From Siphonodentalium dalli (Eukaryota > Mollusca > Scaphopoda > Gadilida > Siphonodentaliidae), in NCBI GenBank assembly GCA_032622095.1, contig CP136067.1:135225990-135289989 (forward strand): 64,000 bases of DNA, written 5' to 3'. Below, in pieces: positions 36,228 to 49,545 of the stretch. The notes under the pieces were generated by a model. It saw only the letters and a program-made list of their open reading frames with translations, did no database searches and was not told the DNA's origin. Position 1 is the stretch's first letter; every line of letters begins with the position of its first letter. The translations under genes and the position numbers were made by a program.

Positions 36228-36376
36228 CCCGCCAACATCATAACTAAATCATTATGACCCACCAACACCATTGCAAATTAGCAGCAACAACCAACATCAT
36301 AACTAAATCAGTATGACCCACCAACATCATAACAAAATCAGGAGAACCCAGCAACACCATGGCAAATTAGCAGGAC
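36228..36376. repeat. Degenerate tandem repeat, ~30-40 bp units
   Basis: Variants of 'CCAACATCATAACTAAATCA' and 'CAACACCATGGCAAATTAGC' alternate four to five times. Confidence 0.75.
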
Positions 36377-36837
36377 AACTTTACCGGGTGGAGATGTTCG
36401 AAATAACGAGGACAAGATAGACGCATTCCCCGTGCACCTTATGCACGAATAAACGATTATTTTCCGATATTCGGATTACGTTTGCTTGCGTGTGGAGTGA
36501 GAAGAATTGATTCCACTTGCTGGATAATCAGATGTTGTTAGTGTCCCACGTGTAATATGTACCTTTCCAGTGTATTGCGCGAAATCTCATATATTACAAC
36601 TGAATTTCGCATCCAAATCGATAACTTCTCATATCCTAATCCTATCCTGATTGAACATTAAACTCATCACCGATATTCGTTATATAGGAAACCCAATTTA
36701 CTTACAAACATGTTATATATAGTGTGTGATAAGTTTTGTGGTGCACCATAAACTGTGTTCATGTATTCGCTGGAGTCACCGTTGGTGATTTCTAGCTTAT
36801 TATTATTTCTGTCCTTATCACTGAAACATTACGTTAA

Positions 36838-37230
36838 CCATTTACCCAACAAACCGGCCAAAAACGCGCAAATAAAGCTTCAACAGCCTAAAATATCTTC
36901 GGTCTGTCTCAATAGAACCATACAAATATGGATATCATTGGAACCGGCTCCTTGACCACATTGTGATAGTTACAGTTATGCCCTGTGCCAATGCATTCTC
37001 TTATATATGCGAGTCGACCATAGGTCGCCTCGCATATATAAGAGAATGCATTGGCCAAAAAAATATCCTTTTTTTAACACTTTTTACCATTTTTTCTTAC
37101 ATTCTTTAACAATATTATAATTTTTAATGTGTTAAACCAATGCATTCTCTTATATATGCGAGGCGACCTATGGTCGACTCGCATATATAAGAGAATGCAT
37201 TGGCACAGGGCCGTTCTGTTGGGTAAAGGG
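36838..37230 (+). mobile_element. Double-hairpin MITE, family T2 copy 4
   Basis: Between TTAA (36834-36837) and TTAA (37231-37234). The left end is CCATTTACCCAACA (one change). Hairpins at 36988-37054 and 37137-37203. Confidence 0.9.
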
Positions 37231-37674
37231 TTAACCATTTCTATACTAAATACTCATTGACGAATATTTCTCTCAGGAAATGTTTAGTTAAAGGCCCACT
37301 TAATTTTTGAATGCCCAGATGACATTGTCCCCATATTCGGTTGTAACTAGCAATCTGATTGGCTACAACTCCAAGTTTAAATCACCATGTCCCCCGTCAC
37401 CCTTGACAGCGGGGTATAAGAGAACGTGCGCCAAACATCGGGGGTATATGAGCACGTGAAACATCGGGGGTAGGCCTATATGAATGACCCTTGAACTGGC
37501 AGTTTCCACCAATCGTGACGTTGCTCTCGTACGCCGAATTTGACGTCACCTGACGCCGGGTCCTTAGGTCAGCTACTGAATTATTCTTATTGGTGTGAAT
37601 TAATCGGATTACCTATGAAAAACACACTTAAATTAAGGAGACATGGTTATTGTTGTGGGGACAAAATCGTTATC

Positions 37675-37802
37675 TCCGGCAACATCGTGGGGTACATGGA
37701 GATTTAATACCTGGATGTCTCTTTTTGAACCCATCGGCTCCGCCTCGGGGTTCAAAATCGACATCCAGGTATTAAATCTCCATGTACCCCCGATGTTGCC
37801 GA
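37675..37802. repeat. Long palindrome (~58-bp arms)
   Basis: 'CCGGCAACATCGTGGGGTAC' pairs with 'GTACCCCCGATGTTGCCG', and the match continues to a ~15-base loop at 'ATCGGCTCCGCCTCG'. Confidence 0.9.
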
Positions 37803-38027
37803 AGTTAACTAATATTATACACAACATATTCTATAGTATATGCCATTTGGAAGAGGAAACAAGCATGCATATATATATATTCCACCAGAATACGGAACAA
37901 ATGAGGTCTATGGACCTCCGTCAAGTAATAGATATTATCAAATTCACACCAAGACTTCCCCCGTAATTTACCACAGAATGAACCATAATTCACAACTCAT
38001 CAGTACAGACTATAGATCAAAGCACAT

Positions 38028-38076
38028 AACACACATCGGCACATAACACACATCGGCACATAACACACATCGGCAC
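38028..38076. repeat. Short tandem repeat, ~18-bp unit x3
   Basis: 'CACATCGGCACATAACA' recurs three times. Confidence 0.85.
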
Positions 38077-38159
38077 CTTGACAAAAAAAACATGTTCATA
38101 GTTTATTCGACCGGATACGTTGATAATACAATGTTTCGGAGCTTCCTCGTTCAAATGAT

Positions 38160-38318
38160 ATATAATACGGAATATGTTGTATATAATGTGATCTGTTGTA
38201 TATAATACGGAATATGTTGTATATAATGTGATCTGTTGTATATAATACGGAATATGTTGTATATAATGTGATCTGTTGTATATAATACGGAATATGTTGT
38301 ATATAATGTGATCTGTTG
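38160..38318. repeat. Minisatellite, 4 x 40 bp
   Basis: Four near-identical units 'TATATAATACGGAATATGTT' + 'GTATATAATGTGATCTGTTG'. Confidence 0.95.
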
Positions 38319-38495
38319 ATTCGATAATTAAGTTGAACTTATTATCTAAACATTTCCCAACAATGGATATGAATTTTTCTGGATTGTATTATCATTTCGT
38401 CTGGCTGTGGTCTGCTCATATATCCATAACATCCCTGCAGTGAATAATAGACCATTCCAATGTAGACAGTTAAAGAGCACTATTTCAATGATTAA

Positions 38496-38949
38496 AGGTA
38501 CTCAATCCGATCAGACGGTCCCCATACCATCAATATACAACAACAACAACATTTCTCCAAAACTAGTTATCAGAATCGATTTATTGCAATAAAATAATGT
38601 TAACCATTGTAATATATGGTATCAAGTTTCCCAAAACTTGTTATTTATCAACAAAATATATTCAACAAAATATGGCCGTATTATCACTAAAGTATCACGA
38701 AATTTGACCGTATTACGACTTGATTTTAGAGTTATCCATTTCATCCGCAATTTTGTCTGAGACCCTACGTTTGACCACGTGTTTCTGGGCCACACACTAT
38801 TACACATCTCGATAAATAACAACTTCAAAAATCGATATCTGATAACTCTGAGCTTTGATGGGTGAGTTCCTCGACTCGAATCAAATATTTGTTATCCCCG
38901 AAGCCAGAAGAAATAGTAATTTAGGAGCGTCTGATCGGATTGAGTGCCA
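38496..38949 (+). mobile_element. TTAA-flanked MITE, family T1 copy 4
   Basis: Between TTAA (38492-38495) and TTAA (38950-38953). Ends AGGTACTCAATCCGATCAG and 'CGTCTGATCGGATTGAGTGC'. 454 bp, a good reference for the full T1 structure. Confidence 0.88.
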
Positions 38950-39094
38950 TTAATTGCACAACATAATTATGTCTGATCCTAGAAACCAATTTATTCTGGT
39001 TTTCATTTTCATTATATCAGTGTGCTATTCCTATTATGAGCTATACAGATCCATGTAATTCTCAACAGACAATGTGTCCAATGGATTCCGCTGA

Positions 39095-39190
39095 GATACC
39101 TCGAGTCACCACACCAAGTTTGGTTGAAATCGGTCAAATGGTCTAGGAGAAAAATCGCGAACAGACAGACATATCCTACTTTTAAATTAT
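39095..39190 (-). repeat. 'GTAGGAT..GTCTGTC' dispersed repeat copy 3
   Basis: Reverse complement of the family at 8935 and 11995: 'ACCTCGAGTCACCACACC', 'TTTGGTTGAAATCGGTC', 'GACAGACATATCCTAC'. Confidence 0.7.
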
Positions 39191-40275
39191 ATTAAGGCTG
39201 GAGCCATTAATTAAATTACGAATTTCCATGTACAAGGCGTAATCAAAATTAATTGAGGGATAGTGGATTGGTAAGCGCATGACACTCATTATCGTGTAAA
39301 ACATTACAACTCAACCCACTCACTGACTATAGTGGCTATACAATAACTTAAATGAGTATATGGACTAGTATGCATATAATATAACTTTTATTTGATACAT
39401 TTACTTGAAAACTGTACACAAATTACTCGACAACCACAATTTGTATTTTCGCATTCCGACTAATTATTTTGCCATCCGTAACATTACTTCGTACTCAACA
39501 GACTTTCAAATAATGGGAAAATTGTTATCTTATTCCACGACTCGGAGACTATAGAAAACAACATCAACAGTTGAGTACAGTATCCCTTTCACACTGAAAG
39601 TATGCACGGATTTAAAAATTAGGGTGAACAAATAATGTTCATTGCAGAAAGCGACCGACTCAGTCGCTGATTGGAAGGAAATGGCAACTAATAGTTTGAT
39701 TGACAGCTGCGGAACGGTCCATTCTTTATCCGTCAATGAATCGAAGGGAATTGCACAAAAACACGTTACAGTCCTGGCGGCCCGGTGAATTTGTATGGGA
39801 AATTAGAATGTTTATAGACGCTAATGCTTGTATTCACCAACTGAGTTTATTTTATAAACCTGATAATTTATGACACACACTATCGTCCATATGATTGACC
39901 AAATTTATCATTTGCCATTTATCAATCGACACCGCATCACGAAATCGCGAACACTCACCGGATAAAATCCGCAAATACGGGAAGGGATTCAGACTAAATC
40001 TTTTGGTGGAATGATAGCTGAAGATATAGTTTGGCTGGTACATGTATAAATTTCCCGTCCCTATTTACAAGAATTTGGGCGTTCGTACATAAAAATTCTG
40101 CCCATTATTGAAATGAACGAATCATGTAGACTGCTATGTGCGAAGCCAATCAACATCTGTGACCAATATATGATATCCGTCAAATCCTCTTGATTGGATT
40201 AAACCGATCGACGACCAAAGATAGCTTCGCGTCGAGCCTCCCCCGATATAAACTACAAAACCGGACTATAGAGGA

Positions 40276-40435
40276 TACCTGCTGCGAGTGAATATACCAG
40301 AATTACCTCATGAGTGGCTACAGTGGAATATAACTATTCCCACGAGCGGCCTTGGCCGCGAGTGGGAATAGTTATATTCCAATGTAGCCACGAATGAGGT
40401 AATTCTGGTATTCACTCGAGAATCGCAGGTATTCT
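40276..40435. repeat. Long palindrome (~75-bp arms)
   Basis: 'GAATATAACTATTCCCAC' pairs with 'GTGGGAATAGTTATATTC', and the match extends outward through 'ACCAGAATTACCTCAT'/'ATGAGGTAATTCTGGT' to 'GATACCTG'/'CAGGTATTC'. The loop is almost nil (GGCCTTGGCC centre). Confidence 0.92.
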
Positions 40436-41187
40436 GTTTATTATATGCTAAACAAATTAGCTATAGTCCCCGGTGACCACGCCAGAATGAAGAGAAACCA
40501 TTCAAGTTCGAAATATTCAGCAATTTGTGAACAATTACCTCGAACAAAACAATAGAATTGCTTATCTTCAATAAATGATTTGATTATTATTAAGCATAAT
40601 GAACAATTAACAACACAAAATGTTCGTTCCATTTGGAAATACCAAAATCCCAATTACTGATAATACTTCCGCTTCGCAGTTTGGAGTGGAAGTTGAAGCT
40701 GCAGGAACATGCTGGTCAAATATAGAGTCACTATTCTGAACACAAACTTGTGGGTCCTTATCATTATATTTACCTAATTTTTCCAGTAAAGAGTCCCAAA
40801 ACACATCGCCTTCTGGCTTCCATGTCTATTTCAAATCCGTCTTCCATATTTTACTTTACGAATGACGTCGCTAATGTAAACAGGCGTCTGTAATGCAGTT
40901 AAGGGGGAAATTCTATAATCTCACGCGCAAAAGTGCAAATAGTCCGTATCGCTTCAGGCGCATGAATATCAATTCAAAATTTAACGGAATTACAAGTGAT
41001 TCGCCCCGATTGGAGCTAGCGTTTAATATAAGTAAGCTAGCGTGTAATATACGGAAGCTAGCGTGTAATATAAGGATCTACAGTTGAATATAACGTTGGC
41101 GCACAGTTGGGAGCTCCATTAGCGAAATATAGCTTTTTACTCGGAACAAGAAATCAATAGAATTTGATAGGGAAGCATATAATAAAT

Positions 41188-41353
41188 AGATAGAACCGTA
41201 TGAGTGTCTGGATTTTAACGAAATTATCGCACGAGATTTGTTGGCGGAGCGATACCTCGAGTGCGGGACGCAGTCCCGCACGAGAGGTATTGCGTTCCGC
41301 CAACAAATCGAGTGCGATAATTCATCAAAATCCAGACACTCATGCGGTTCTAT
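41188..41353. repeat. Long palindrome (~80-bp arms)
   Basis: 'AGAACCGTATGAGTGTCTGG' pairs with 'CCAGACACTCATGCGGTTCT'. The arms converge on 'GTGCGGGACGCAGTCCCGCAC'. Long open frames on both strands here are palindrome artefacts. Confidence 0.93.
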
Positions 41354-41764
41354 TTTTATTACATATCTCCGTATCATAGTAAGTTGCCTCACAATCGTAC
41401 ATCTCCGGTACAGAAAATGTGAATTTAATTGAGTTTTAACACTGAATGAAATAGTTCCGTCGACAGATTGCACTAGTGCGATTCTGAGAATTATCACACG
41501 CCTGGAAACTCGTGCGATCATGCGAATTACGTTGATAGATATGTTATAAATATAATTATTACACTTCCATTGAAAACGCCGTTAATTAAAAATGGTAATG
41601 TCACTAGTGAATTATGTAATTTCTCGTGACGTCATTGACGTTACGTCGCTTACTTGTCTAGGCTGAATTTTCGATTATTGATCTTTCTCCACATCGGGTC
41701 TTTCATTCATTAATTCTGTGTGTTTTAATAATATTTGGCGAACCAAATTGATGCAGAAGTGTAA

Positions 41765-41905
41765 TAAATAGAGTAATCAATTTGTTCCGAAAATTACGTT
41801 AAATAATTCCCTTGATGCTAAGGCGCACTCGTTTCTTACCAACATATCTCGCCTCTCGTGAATTATTTAACGTAATTATCGGAACCAATTGATTATTCTC
41901 TATAT
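41765..41905. repeat. Palindrome with ~55-bp arms
   Basis: 'GAGTAATCAATTTGTTCCGA' and 'AATTACGTTAAATAATTC' pair with 'GAATTATTTAACGTAATT' and 'CGGAACCAATTGATTATTC'. Confidence 0.85.
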
Positions 41906-42278
41906 AAACTCGGTTGGTAAATACGAGCGCATGTCTGATGGTGATTGCTACGAGTTTAGTATTTGAAGTATCGAAGTTTGTCTTTAAAGTAATCACTCTG
42001 GGTTATTCAGATCGACGGTAGCCATGTCGACAGACTGAAGTGTGAAGGATCTAATCCTGATTAATCTGTCATATCTCGTCATAGAGACGGCTGTCTTCAT
42101 GTTCATTGTATCAATTACGTGTTATATATAAATATATCCCCATGCCAATCTGGTCTTATTTCATTATTTCATATTTTTCCGCTGCATATATTCCAATGTT
42201 TCGAAGTCCAAATGCTCTGAAGGTTCGTTATTTCGAATACACATTTAAATTAATACCACTAGAATCCATTGACACAAG

Positions 42279-42494
42279 ATGCGTACTCTGAAATGTGATA
42301 CTGTTGTAGATCTGTGTTTTCTTGTTTTATGTAATGCCTTTCCGGTTCAGAGTTTGGAATGGAGTGCATCTGGAGAAGGCATATCGATCAGGTTACAAAC
42401 AGCTAATTATTTTCCATTGGCGACAGTGTTAACTATAAGTATCGCCGACCATGAGTTAAGCTATTTGAACATCAAGTGGTTAATTTTCCCTTAG
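42279..42494 (+). CDS. Unrecognised 71-codon frame with signal-peptide-like start
   Basis: Opens with a true ATG and encodes a plausible signal peptide (hydrophobic core L-C-F-L-V-L-C-N-A-F), followed by a short alternating polar/hydrophobic segment, ending in TAG. No family was recognised, no splice sites were convincing, and there is no promoter evidence. It may be chance in AT-rich DNA or a stray first exon. Confidence 0.2.
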   Translation: MRTLKCDTVVDLCFLVLCNAFPVQSLEWSASGEGISIRLQTANYFPLATVLTISIADHELSYLNIKWLIFP

Positions 42495-42899
42495 AACGTC
42501 ATCCGATACACCAGTCTGTGACAACAAACGCGCCCTTTTCGATATAATCTTTCATTTCCACAATTACCCCATTTACTGCACAAAAAATCAGCAGCATAAA
42601 ATAATACACAGACAACTTCCGTAACATAGGAACCCTACCAGGCATTTCGTGGCTAAATTATCGCCATATGTACGTAGACTATGATTTTCAGTTCCGCTTA
42701 GTGAATTTTCCCTCAATGATAATCGACCAATCAGCAGCCAGATTTTTTTAAATGCTGACTCGAGTTTCCCCCAACACAAATTCCATACACACATGCAGGA
42801 AGCGTAACACTATATAATTAGTTGCTTTTTCCATCAAATGCGAAACGGATCTTTTAATCGTCGCTAAAGTTAGGTATTTTGAATCATAGAACATTGGAA

Positions 42900-42917
42900 C
42901 CCCCCCCCCCCCCCCCT
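42900..42917. repeat. Homopolymer C run
   Basis: About 17 consecutive C. Likely to vary in length. Confidence 0.9.
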
Positions 42918-43011
42918 GTATCCGGCTTCCGGTATATTGTGGATACCACAAATGCGATGTAATAAAATATTTTACATATCGACACGTGGTCACTATATAT
43001 TGAGGGTTATT

Positions 43012-43320
43012 AGGGTCACAATCCTAACTTAACATTTTAATTCTAACTTAACATTTTAATTCTAACTTAACATTTTAATTCTATTTACATTCTATTTATA
43101 TTCTTTTTACATTCTATTTACATTCTATTTACATTCTATTTTAATTCTAACTTAACATTTTAATTCTCATATTTTAATTCTAACTTTACATCTTAATTCT
43201 AACTTGATATTTTAATTCTTACTTAATATTTTAATTCTTATATTTTAATTGTAACTCTAACTTTATATTTCAATTCTTACTTAATAGTTTTATTTTAATA
43301 TTTTAAATCTACTACAAAAA
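43012..43320. repeat. AT-rich degenerate minisatellite
   Basis: Repeats of 'TTCTAACTTAACATTTTAA' and 'CATTCTATTTA' variants, ~11-19 bp. Confidence 0.9.
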
Positions 43321-43329
43321 GGTCTAATG

Positions 43330-45830
43330 TTGGAATTAAAATATTAGAATTAAAATGTTTAAATTGGAGTGAACATATAACGGACCTCAGAATTGAAACG
43401 CAAAAATGAAAACAGACATAAAACGGATACTGTAAGTTGGAATTGGACCCCAATAACACGCCTGCACTTCTATAACTTCTATCGAAAGACGTCGCCGCGA
43501 TCGGACGGCGGAAATTGCCGATCTCGCAAGCTTTCCCGGTGTTCTGCTTAATAAGTACGTCCTGCCAGATAAGTCAATATTTCTAATAATAGTAACGTGG
43601 ATGCATAGCCCCGCCCTCGGAGAAATATCGCTGCAATTACGACATGGTCGTTTGGCGTTGCCTAGTCAATAAATTTGTAGTGTATGACGTACTACGCACA
43701 CCATATCGAAAAAATGCTTCCGTGATCTGATTTTTGAAACGTTTTTACGCGAATAAAGGTTTAAAATCAACTCCCCGGGCAAATTTCTTCGTATTGGGGA
43801 CAGGGAATGTGTTTATACATATGGCATCGCTGTTGATAAGAATAAATTCACAGTTATGCAATGACCTACCCTAACTTATGATGTCGATTAATAAATATGG
43901 CCCATCGATTGCTAATTATGGCAAAATAATTAAATGCTTCTGAGAATTTAGCATTGAATGAGAAAACAAAGGTTATTACCCCCCCCCCATTGTTGATAAC
44001 TACTGTATTTTTGGCTATATTACATTCTTTGAATGGTCGTATAGGCTATAGGCTATATTAGCCTATATATAGCCTACCGTAATTATCACGATAACCCCTT
44101 CGGTGGCTACATGCATCACAATGAATGTGCATTGATACACAGGAAGAATCACAACCAGTTTTGAATACGTTACTAAAATGCTTTAACAAATTCGTAACAA
44201 TGGATTGGTCAAGTACGCTTGTATTAAAGATCCTCCAGAGTTTGATACCGCGCGCTCTGTACTCTATTATACTACAATCCACGGAAACATGCGAATTTCA
44301 CTGAATCAACCACAACATAATCACAAACTTTGAGTTGGTGGTTATATACTGATGCTGCTCGTAGTTATATATGAGAGCACACATATCAATATATAGTGTA
44401 CTATATTTGCATTCTTGGCAGCTATAGTGTAAACCATCGATCGAATCTCCAATAAAGAGCAACCGAGGCGACATCGTGCGAAAAAAAAGTCACTCAACCA
44501 TGTTCGGTAGCATGCCTACACCTATATATGTATGGATCCCATGCAAAATATCCCCTATTCATTTCGTTAACTCCGTGTTTGTGTGACTGTCTGCTGTGGC
44601 AGGTGGTTAAGCGTGCCTGTATATAGGCCTTCGCATCCACAAATCCCAGCCTATATTAGGAATTGATAAGTTGTATATACATCGTTGGGTGGATAAACTA
44701 TATACGTATATGTCTGAGGGATGAACCATTTATATCAGAATCGCGATAAAGGTTATACGGTGAGCAAACTTATATTTAAAACATATTTAGGCCCTATACA
44801 TGAACGTGTCTAGAATGTTTCCGTTTTGGTGCAAAAAACTTGGAATTTCTAAATGCACCACCTTTGATCGAACCAAAATAATTCTCAAAATTGAAGAAAA
44901 GCTATATAATTGCACAATGCTATGGCCACATATTGGAAATTTATAATCGCCTACTGCACACAAACCTATTAGTGTATTGGACTTCAAAGTTCAAACTGTT
45001 GATTTTTTTCACCAAAGTGGGAAGGGGAGACACCACGACCCCGTCCCGTGTCAACACGTCCGTGCATGCATATACATAACTGATATCGTCAATGCTACTG
45101 CATTTTCTCCCCCGCCGCATGCAGCACAAGTTACATGCATGGGGAGGGGGGGGGGGGGTCTGTGCTAAATGAATTACTGTATGTTCAACTCAATTGCAGA
45201 ACATTCTGCAAATAAAATATTGTTTGTATGAATTTATGCGTGGGAAAACGAAATACCATTTACGAAAGTAAGTTCTATATGCATTTCTACCCCGCCCCAT
45301 TTCCACAGAAGAATGCCCATTGCATCAATTTCGAGTAGTGGTTTGGACGACCCAAGTTCGTCAGTTCTATGTTCTTGTTGTTTTACCAAGAACTCAACGA
45401 ACTAACAATCGAGTATTCAATAAAAGAGAATTAAGTGCGAGTTTACACACTGTCGAATTATGGATTGCTCGATAATAAATTACTAACGCAAGCGCGATTG
45501 GCTTAAGGACTACATATACTCAAATTAAACAGCAGGAGGTAGTACCATGCCTCTTGGAAACTAGTGACACAAGATTATTTACTGCAGATGTCACTTCCTA
45601 AAGAAATGAACTGGAAAATATTTCATTTGACTATACTAAGTTATTATAAGTGAGCAATTACTGGTAGCGTGATAAAAAAAATCCCAGACAAAAGAATTTT
45701 GCTAATATAAAATATTATCACCTGAGCGCATATTTAGGCCTATGTCAGAGATAAGCACCTTGAAATTGGAGTTTTCTTTAGTAAAATTATCTAACTCAAG
45801 TTAGAACTCTGACATATATTAATAAAAACT
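43330..45830. other. No gene recognised
   Basis: AT-rich with small palindromes ('GGCTATATTAGCCTATATATAGCC' region near 44050, AT-rich) and a G run at 45144-45160. No supported gene. Confidence 0.45.
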
Positions 45831-45834
45831 GTTT

Positions 45835-46560
45835 GTCTGTCTAGACGACCAAATGGCTGGACCATTGGTGCTAAAAAATGTACATATGGGTCAATTGACC
45901 CGGGGAGTGTCATGGGATTGCTGCCATTGACATCAGATGTCTTAAAATGACAATAATAATTAATTATACACCCAAAATGGTCGGAATTTTGTAATAAAGA
46001 TTGCTTCGCATGGGTCAATTGACACGAGATAGGTGTTGTTAACATCTGATTCAGACGACTTAAAGCGGCATAAACAATTCTAATTTAAAAAATGAATTAT
46101 ATACACAAAATGGTTAGACTCTGGTCGCTGGAAATTGGTATACAGGGGTAAATTGACCCGGGCAAACTTAAAGGGGAACTTATAGACTATATTATAGAGA
46201 TGAGCAATTCGTATCAGCTTAAACAATATGTAGTAAAAGTGGTACACATGGGATCCCATGACTAGGGGAATGTCATGGGATTGGCGCCTTGGACATCAGA
46301 TGACATAAAGGGATGTTTGTAAATTATGTTAACATAGCTTATCAATTAAAAACATTTATCATCTCAGAAAATATATGGGAAAATTGGTACAGAGATAAAT
46401 TGGGCGTGTCATGGGATAAGTGCCGTTGACCTCAGATGACTTAAAGAAGTACTAATAATTAGCAATAAAGAGCGTTTATTATCAACTTAAAAGTAGAGGT
46501 AAATTTATCCAGAGTTTCATGCAATATATATGTGATGCTTATCTCAGGTGACTAATAAAT
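45835..46560. repeat. Degenerate tandem repeat, ~130-180-bp units
   Basis: 'GGGTCAATTGAC', 'GTGTCATGGGATT' and 'GACATCAGATG.CTTAAA' recur in order about five times (near 45890, 46012, 46145, 46265, 46405) with heavy divergence. Confidence 0.7.
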
Positions 46561-47810
46561 AGTTTAAATGACTGGAGGGGGCACTAATAATGTGTTCATT
46601 CTTTACCTGAGCAATGCCAGGTACCCTATCTAGTAATTGATACAGATATGATGGACTTATTTTTTGTATGGTGGAATGATTAGGTCCCGCGCTGACAGCA
46701 CCCCTCCTCTCGTGCAAGTTTCCTCACCAAGCAGGTACTCACTGTCTGATGGCTCTATTTTCATATTTTAAAATCACCTCCATATCACCTTATTGTGAAG
46801 TGCATCATTGATCTACCATTTAGTAAAGGTATCCCACAAATTTGTCATAAATGTACTTCAAATATATTACTGTATGCAGACATCTATCCAATTATTGGAG
46901 ATCCTAACACAGGCTTGTCTGTCAACACACAATTGATACAAACGCTTGCCATTCAAGGCACATATCTAAATTATTGTTCCTTCAATACATTGAAACTCCA
47001 CAAGTACAACAGGGCATCAGATGAATATTTAAACTAAACTGTTTAAAAAATGGAAAGATTCTTTGCAAACTTCAAGCTTCTGTTGGCCCATCAGAGGAGA
47101 TACTGTAGGGAATCTTTTTGACCAAACCACTTTGATTTGAAATGGAAGTGCGCGACTAAAATATTGTAATCTGTGGGTAACATCAGGTGTGGTTTCTTCA
47201 CTGCTTCAAGATTGCTGACTAATATTGATTTGAATTTATAGATATTGGGATGAAATATCTCCAAATATTGACAGTAGAATTCTTGTCTATAGGCTCTATA
47301 AAAACTGGTAATTTAGTAACACAGCTGGGGGATAATACAAATGGAAACACTTTAGAAATGACCTATTGAAAGATGCAATTGCCCACATGCCTGTAAATAT
47401 ATTCATTATTGACTGAATGTAATGCAGAACCGCATGCACTGTATCTGTAATTGATAAACATCTTGCAATGGTTATTTCATTTATAACACTGGTTATACAT
47501 TTTGGTATATCTTAAAAGGATAAGATATAAAAATGTCGTTTCATCTCATCGATAGAGTCAATATTATTTTCATCTCATGCATCCATGAAATGTTGGAAGG
47601 TCTTCTCCCCAACTGTTTTCAGAGGCCATATATCCAGGACAATGGAGAGAGAGAGAAAGAGAAATACTGTCAAAATTTTTATTCAAATTCGGGAAAAGTC
47701 CATAACAACAATATCTAATATGTGCTCTATAGTAGTACATACATGTATATATTAAAGTATGGAGCTTCAAAGATAACATGAGAGTTGCACAAAATATTGT
47801 ATTTAAGAAA
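46561..47810. other. No gene recognised
   Basis: An 80-codon frame at 46795-47037 shows no motif that I can name. The GA-rich tract near 47645 is simple repeat. Confidence 0.4.
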
Positions 47811-48090
47811 TGAATAACACACACACAAACCCACTGCATTCATTTCTTTATTTATATAGCTTTTTTTATTGTTTATTCCCATAAACAAGACCAAAATCAC
47901 CAACCAAATAAAGTTAAAATTTGTGGCCAATTTGGTCCAACAGTTTAACCTGAAGTAGGAACATATTCCATTATGGACTGTTGGTTAAAAAACATACATG
48001 AGGGAAAAATAAACCAAACTATGAGAACAATTCTAACCTATTTTTTATGTGAACATCTAATCTACAACTAATGTTATACCAGGCATGAAA
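47810..48090 (+). repeat. Dispersed repeat, empty-site partner of 7610-8110
   Basis: Carries 'ACACACACAAACCCACTGCA', 'CATTCATTTCTTTAT' and 'TTATTCCCATAAACAAG' without the T2 insertion present at 7647-8039. The distal part resembles 23990-24110. Confidence 0.7.
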
Positions 48091-48404
48091 TTTTCAACTG
48101 TTTAAATTTGGATCAAATAGGGGGTCAAAACTCCACCGCTCTACACTCCTTCCCTGTTGCCTCCAACATTGCCCCCACCCAGGCTTCCTAGAAATCAATA
48201 TTATTATACCAGTACCAAACAGGATAGAGAGCTAATCTCTTATCTCTGCCCCTATTAGAACAAATGTGAATCCCCATCTATGAGATCGATTCATCTAGTA
48301 ATATCAATATACCCCCACTATCCAATAGGGTATGATTTCACCTGGATAAGTGGTGGTTAACAAAATAATATTGGGACAGCCAAGTCTGTATTTAGAGTGT
48401 CTGA

Positions 48405-48515
48405 CCTCTGCAGAATGAGGTCCACAAAAGGTGAATTTAATGAGTCATGACACTATTCCCCCAAGGTGGAATAGCACAACGTATTCACCCTCTGGGGATA
48501 TCATTTCCTAACGAG
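48405..48515. repeat. Fragment related to the nested palindrome at 34580
   Basis: Shares 'GCAGAATGAGGTCCACA', 'GGTGAATTTA' and 'ATTCACCCTCTGGG' in the same order as one half of 34580-34836, but diverged in the middle. Confidence 0.7.
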
Positions 48516-49139
48516 AGGCCAATCACGACCGACAGATGTTTAACCCATACCTTGGCGATAGCGATTAGCTATAACTGATAATTGGTCTAAGATATGATCA
48601 CAGTAATACATATATCAGTACTTAAACTTAAAATCAAAAGCTCAAATAATTTGTCTTAAGGGGTAAAAGTATTTGGGGTGGGGGAGGAGTCTATTTAAAT
48701 CTCATAACTCTGTCCCTATTCACACAATGACCTCTCACTGTGAGATCCAATGGTTTAGCCATTAATAAATTTGACAGATAGGATAAACAATTATCCAGCC
48801 AGCAGATTGTTTGTCTTTACCTTCATACAACCACCCCTAGAGCTTTGTAACATATGTCACCACTTAATTAATAACAGATTTCGCTTGGAATGACATCTAT
48901 TAAAGGTACTCTCATATACTCTGGATATTGGATGTTCACATGGCAATTTATTGCTATCATTATATTACATGCAACTATTGCAATAAAATCTTCATATCTT
49001 CAAAAAAGATCATCACACCTAATTAATGGTATACAACTAAAACAAATTAGTGTCAATGAATTTTTTTTTTTTAATTAAATATTTTTTTATTATTTAATAT
49101 AAAAGTTTTTTAATATTTTTTGCGTGTTAAATTGAGCGA

Positions 49140-49545
49140 GGAAATTCAATCTATAAAAGGGTCATAACTCCTTTAAAATAAATCGGATCAAACCCAAATT
49201 CGAACTTGATCTGTATTTTGGGCTGACAATCTCACATACCAAATTTTTTTAGTTATGGCAGCATGTGTAAATTCTGAGTAAAAAAGGGCCATAACCAGCC
49301 CAAACTGTAAAAAAAAAAACTCGAATCAAACCCATATTCGAACTCGAACTGTATTTTGGGCTGAGAAACCTATATACAAAACTTGGTTCCGATCAAATAG
49401 AAAATGTTAGAGCTATCGCATTATGCCTAAAGTGTCTACGGACGGACAGACAGATGGATGTACAGATGGATAGATGAACAACGAGTGGTCAATCCGGACA
49501 TTGACACTATGTGTACCATACTATGGTATAGGTACACATAAAAAG
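49140..49545 (+). repeat. 'GGGTCATAACTCC' dispersed repeat copy 1
   Basis: Internally repeated ~110-130-bp blocks ('GGATCAAACCCA.ATTCGAAC', 'GTATTTTGGGCTGA') end in 'GACGGACAGACAGA' and 'GTGGTCAATCCGGACA', then 'TACCATACTATGGTA'. Matches 51815-52345. Confidence 0.85.

Noticed and set aside
41078-41521. 147-codon minus-strand frame
   Set aside because: It spans a perfect-arm palindrome; both strands are open by symmetry.
46795-47037. L-L-Y-A-D as a reverse-transcriptase motif
   Set aside because: No second Asp and no surrounding RT motifs in any frame.
48899-48912. TTAAAGGTACTC resembling a T1 end
   Set aside because: Only about 12 bases match; no T1 body follows.
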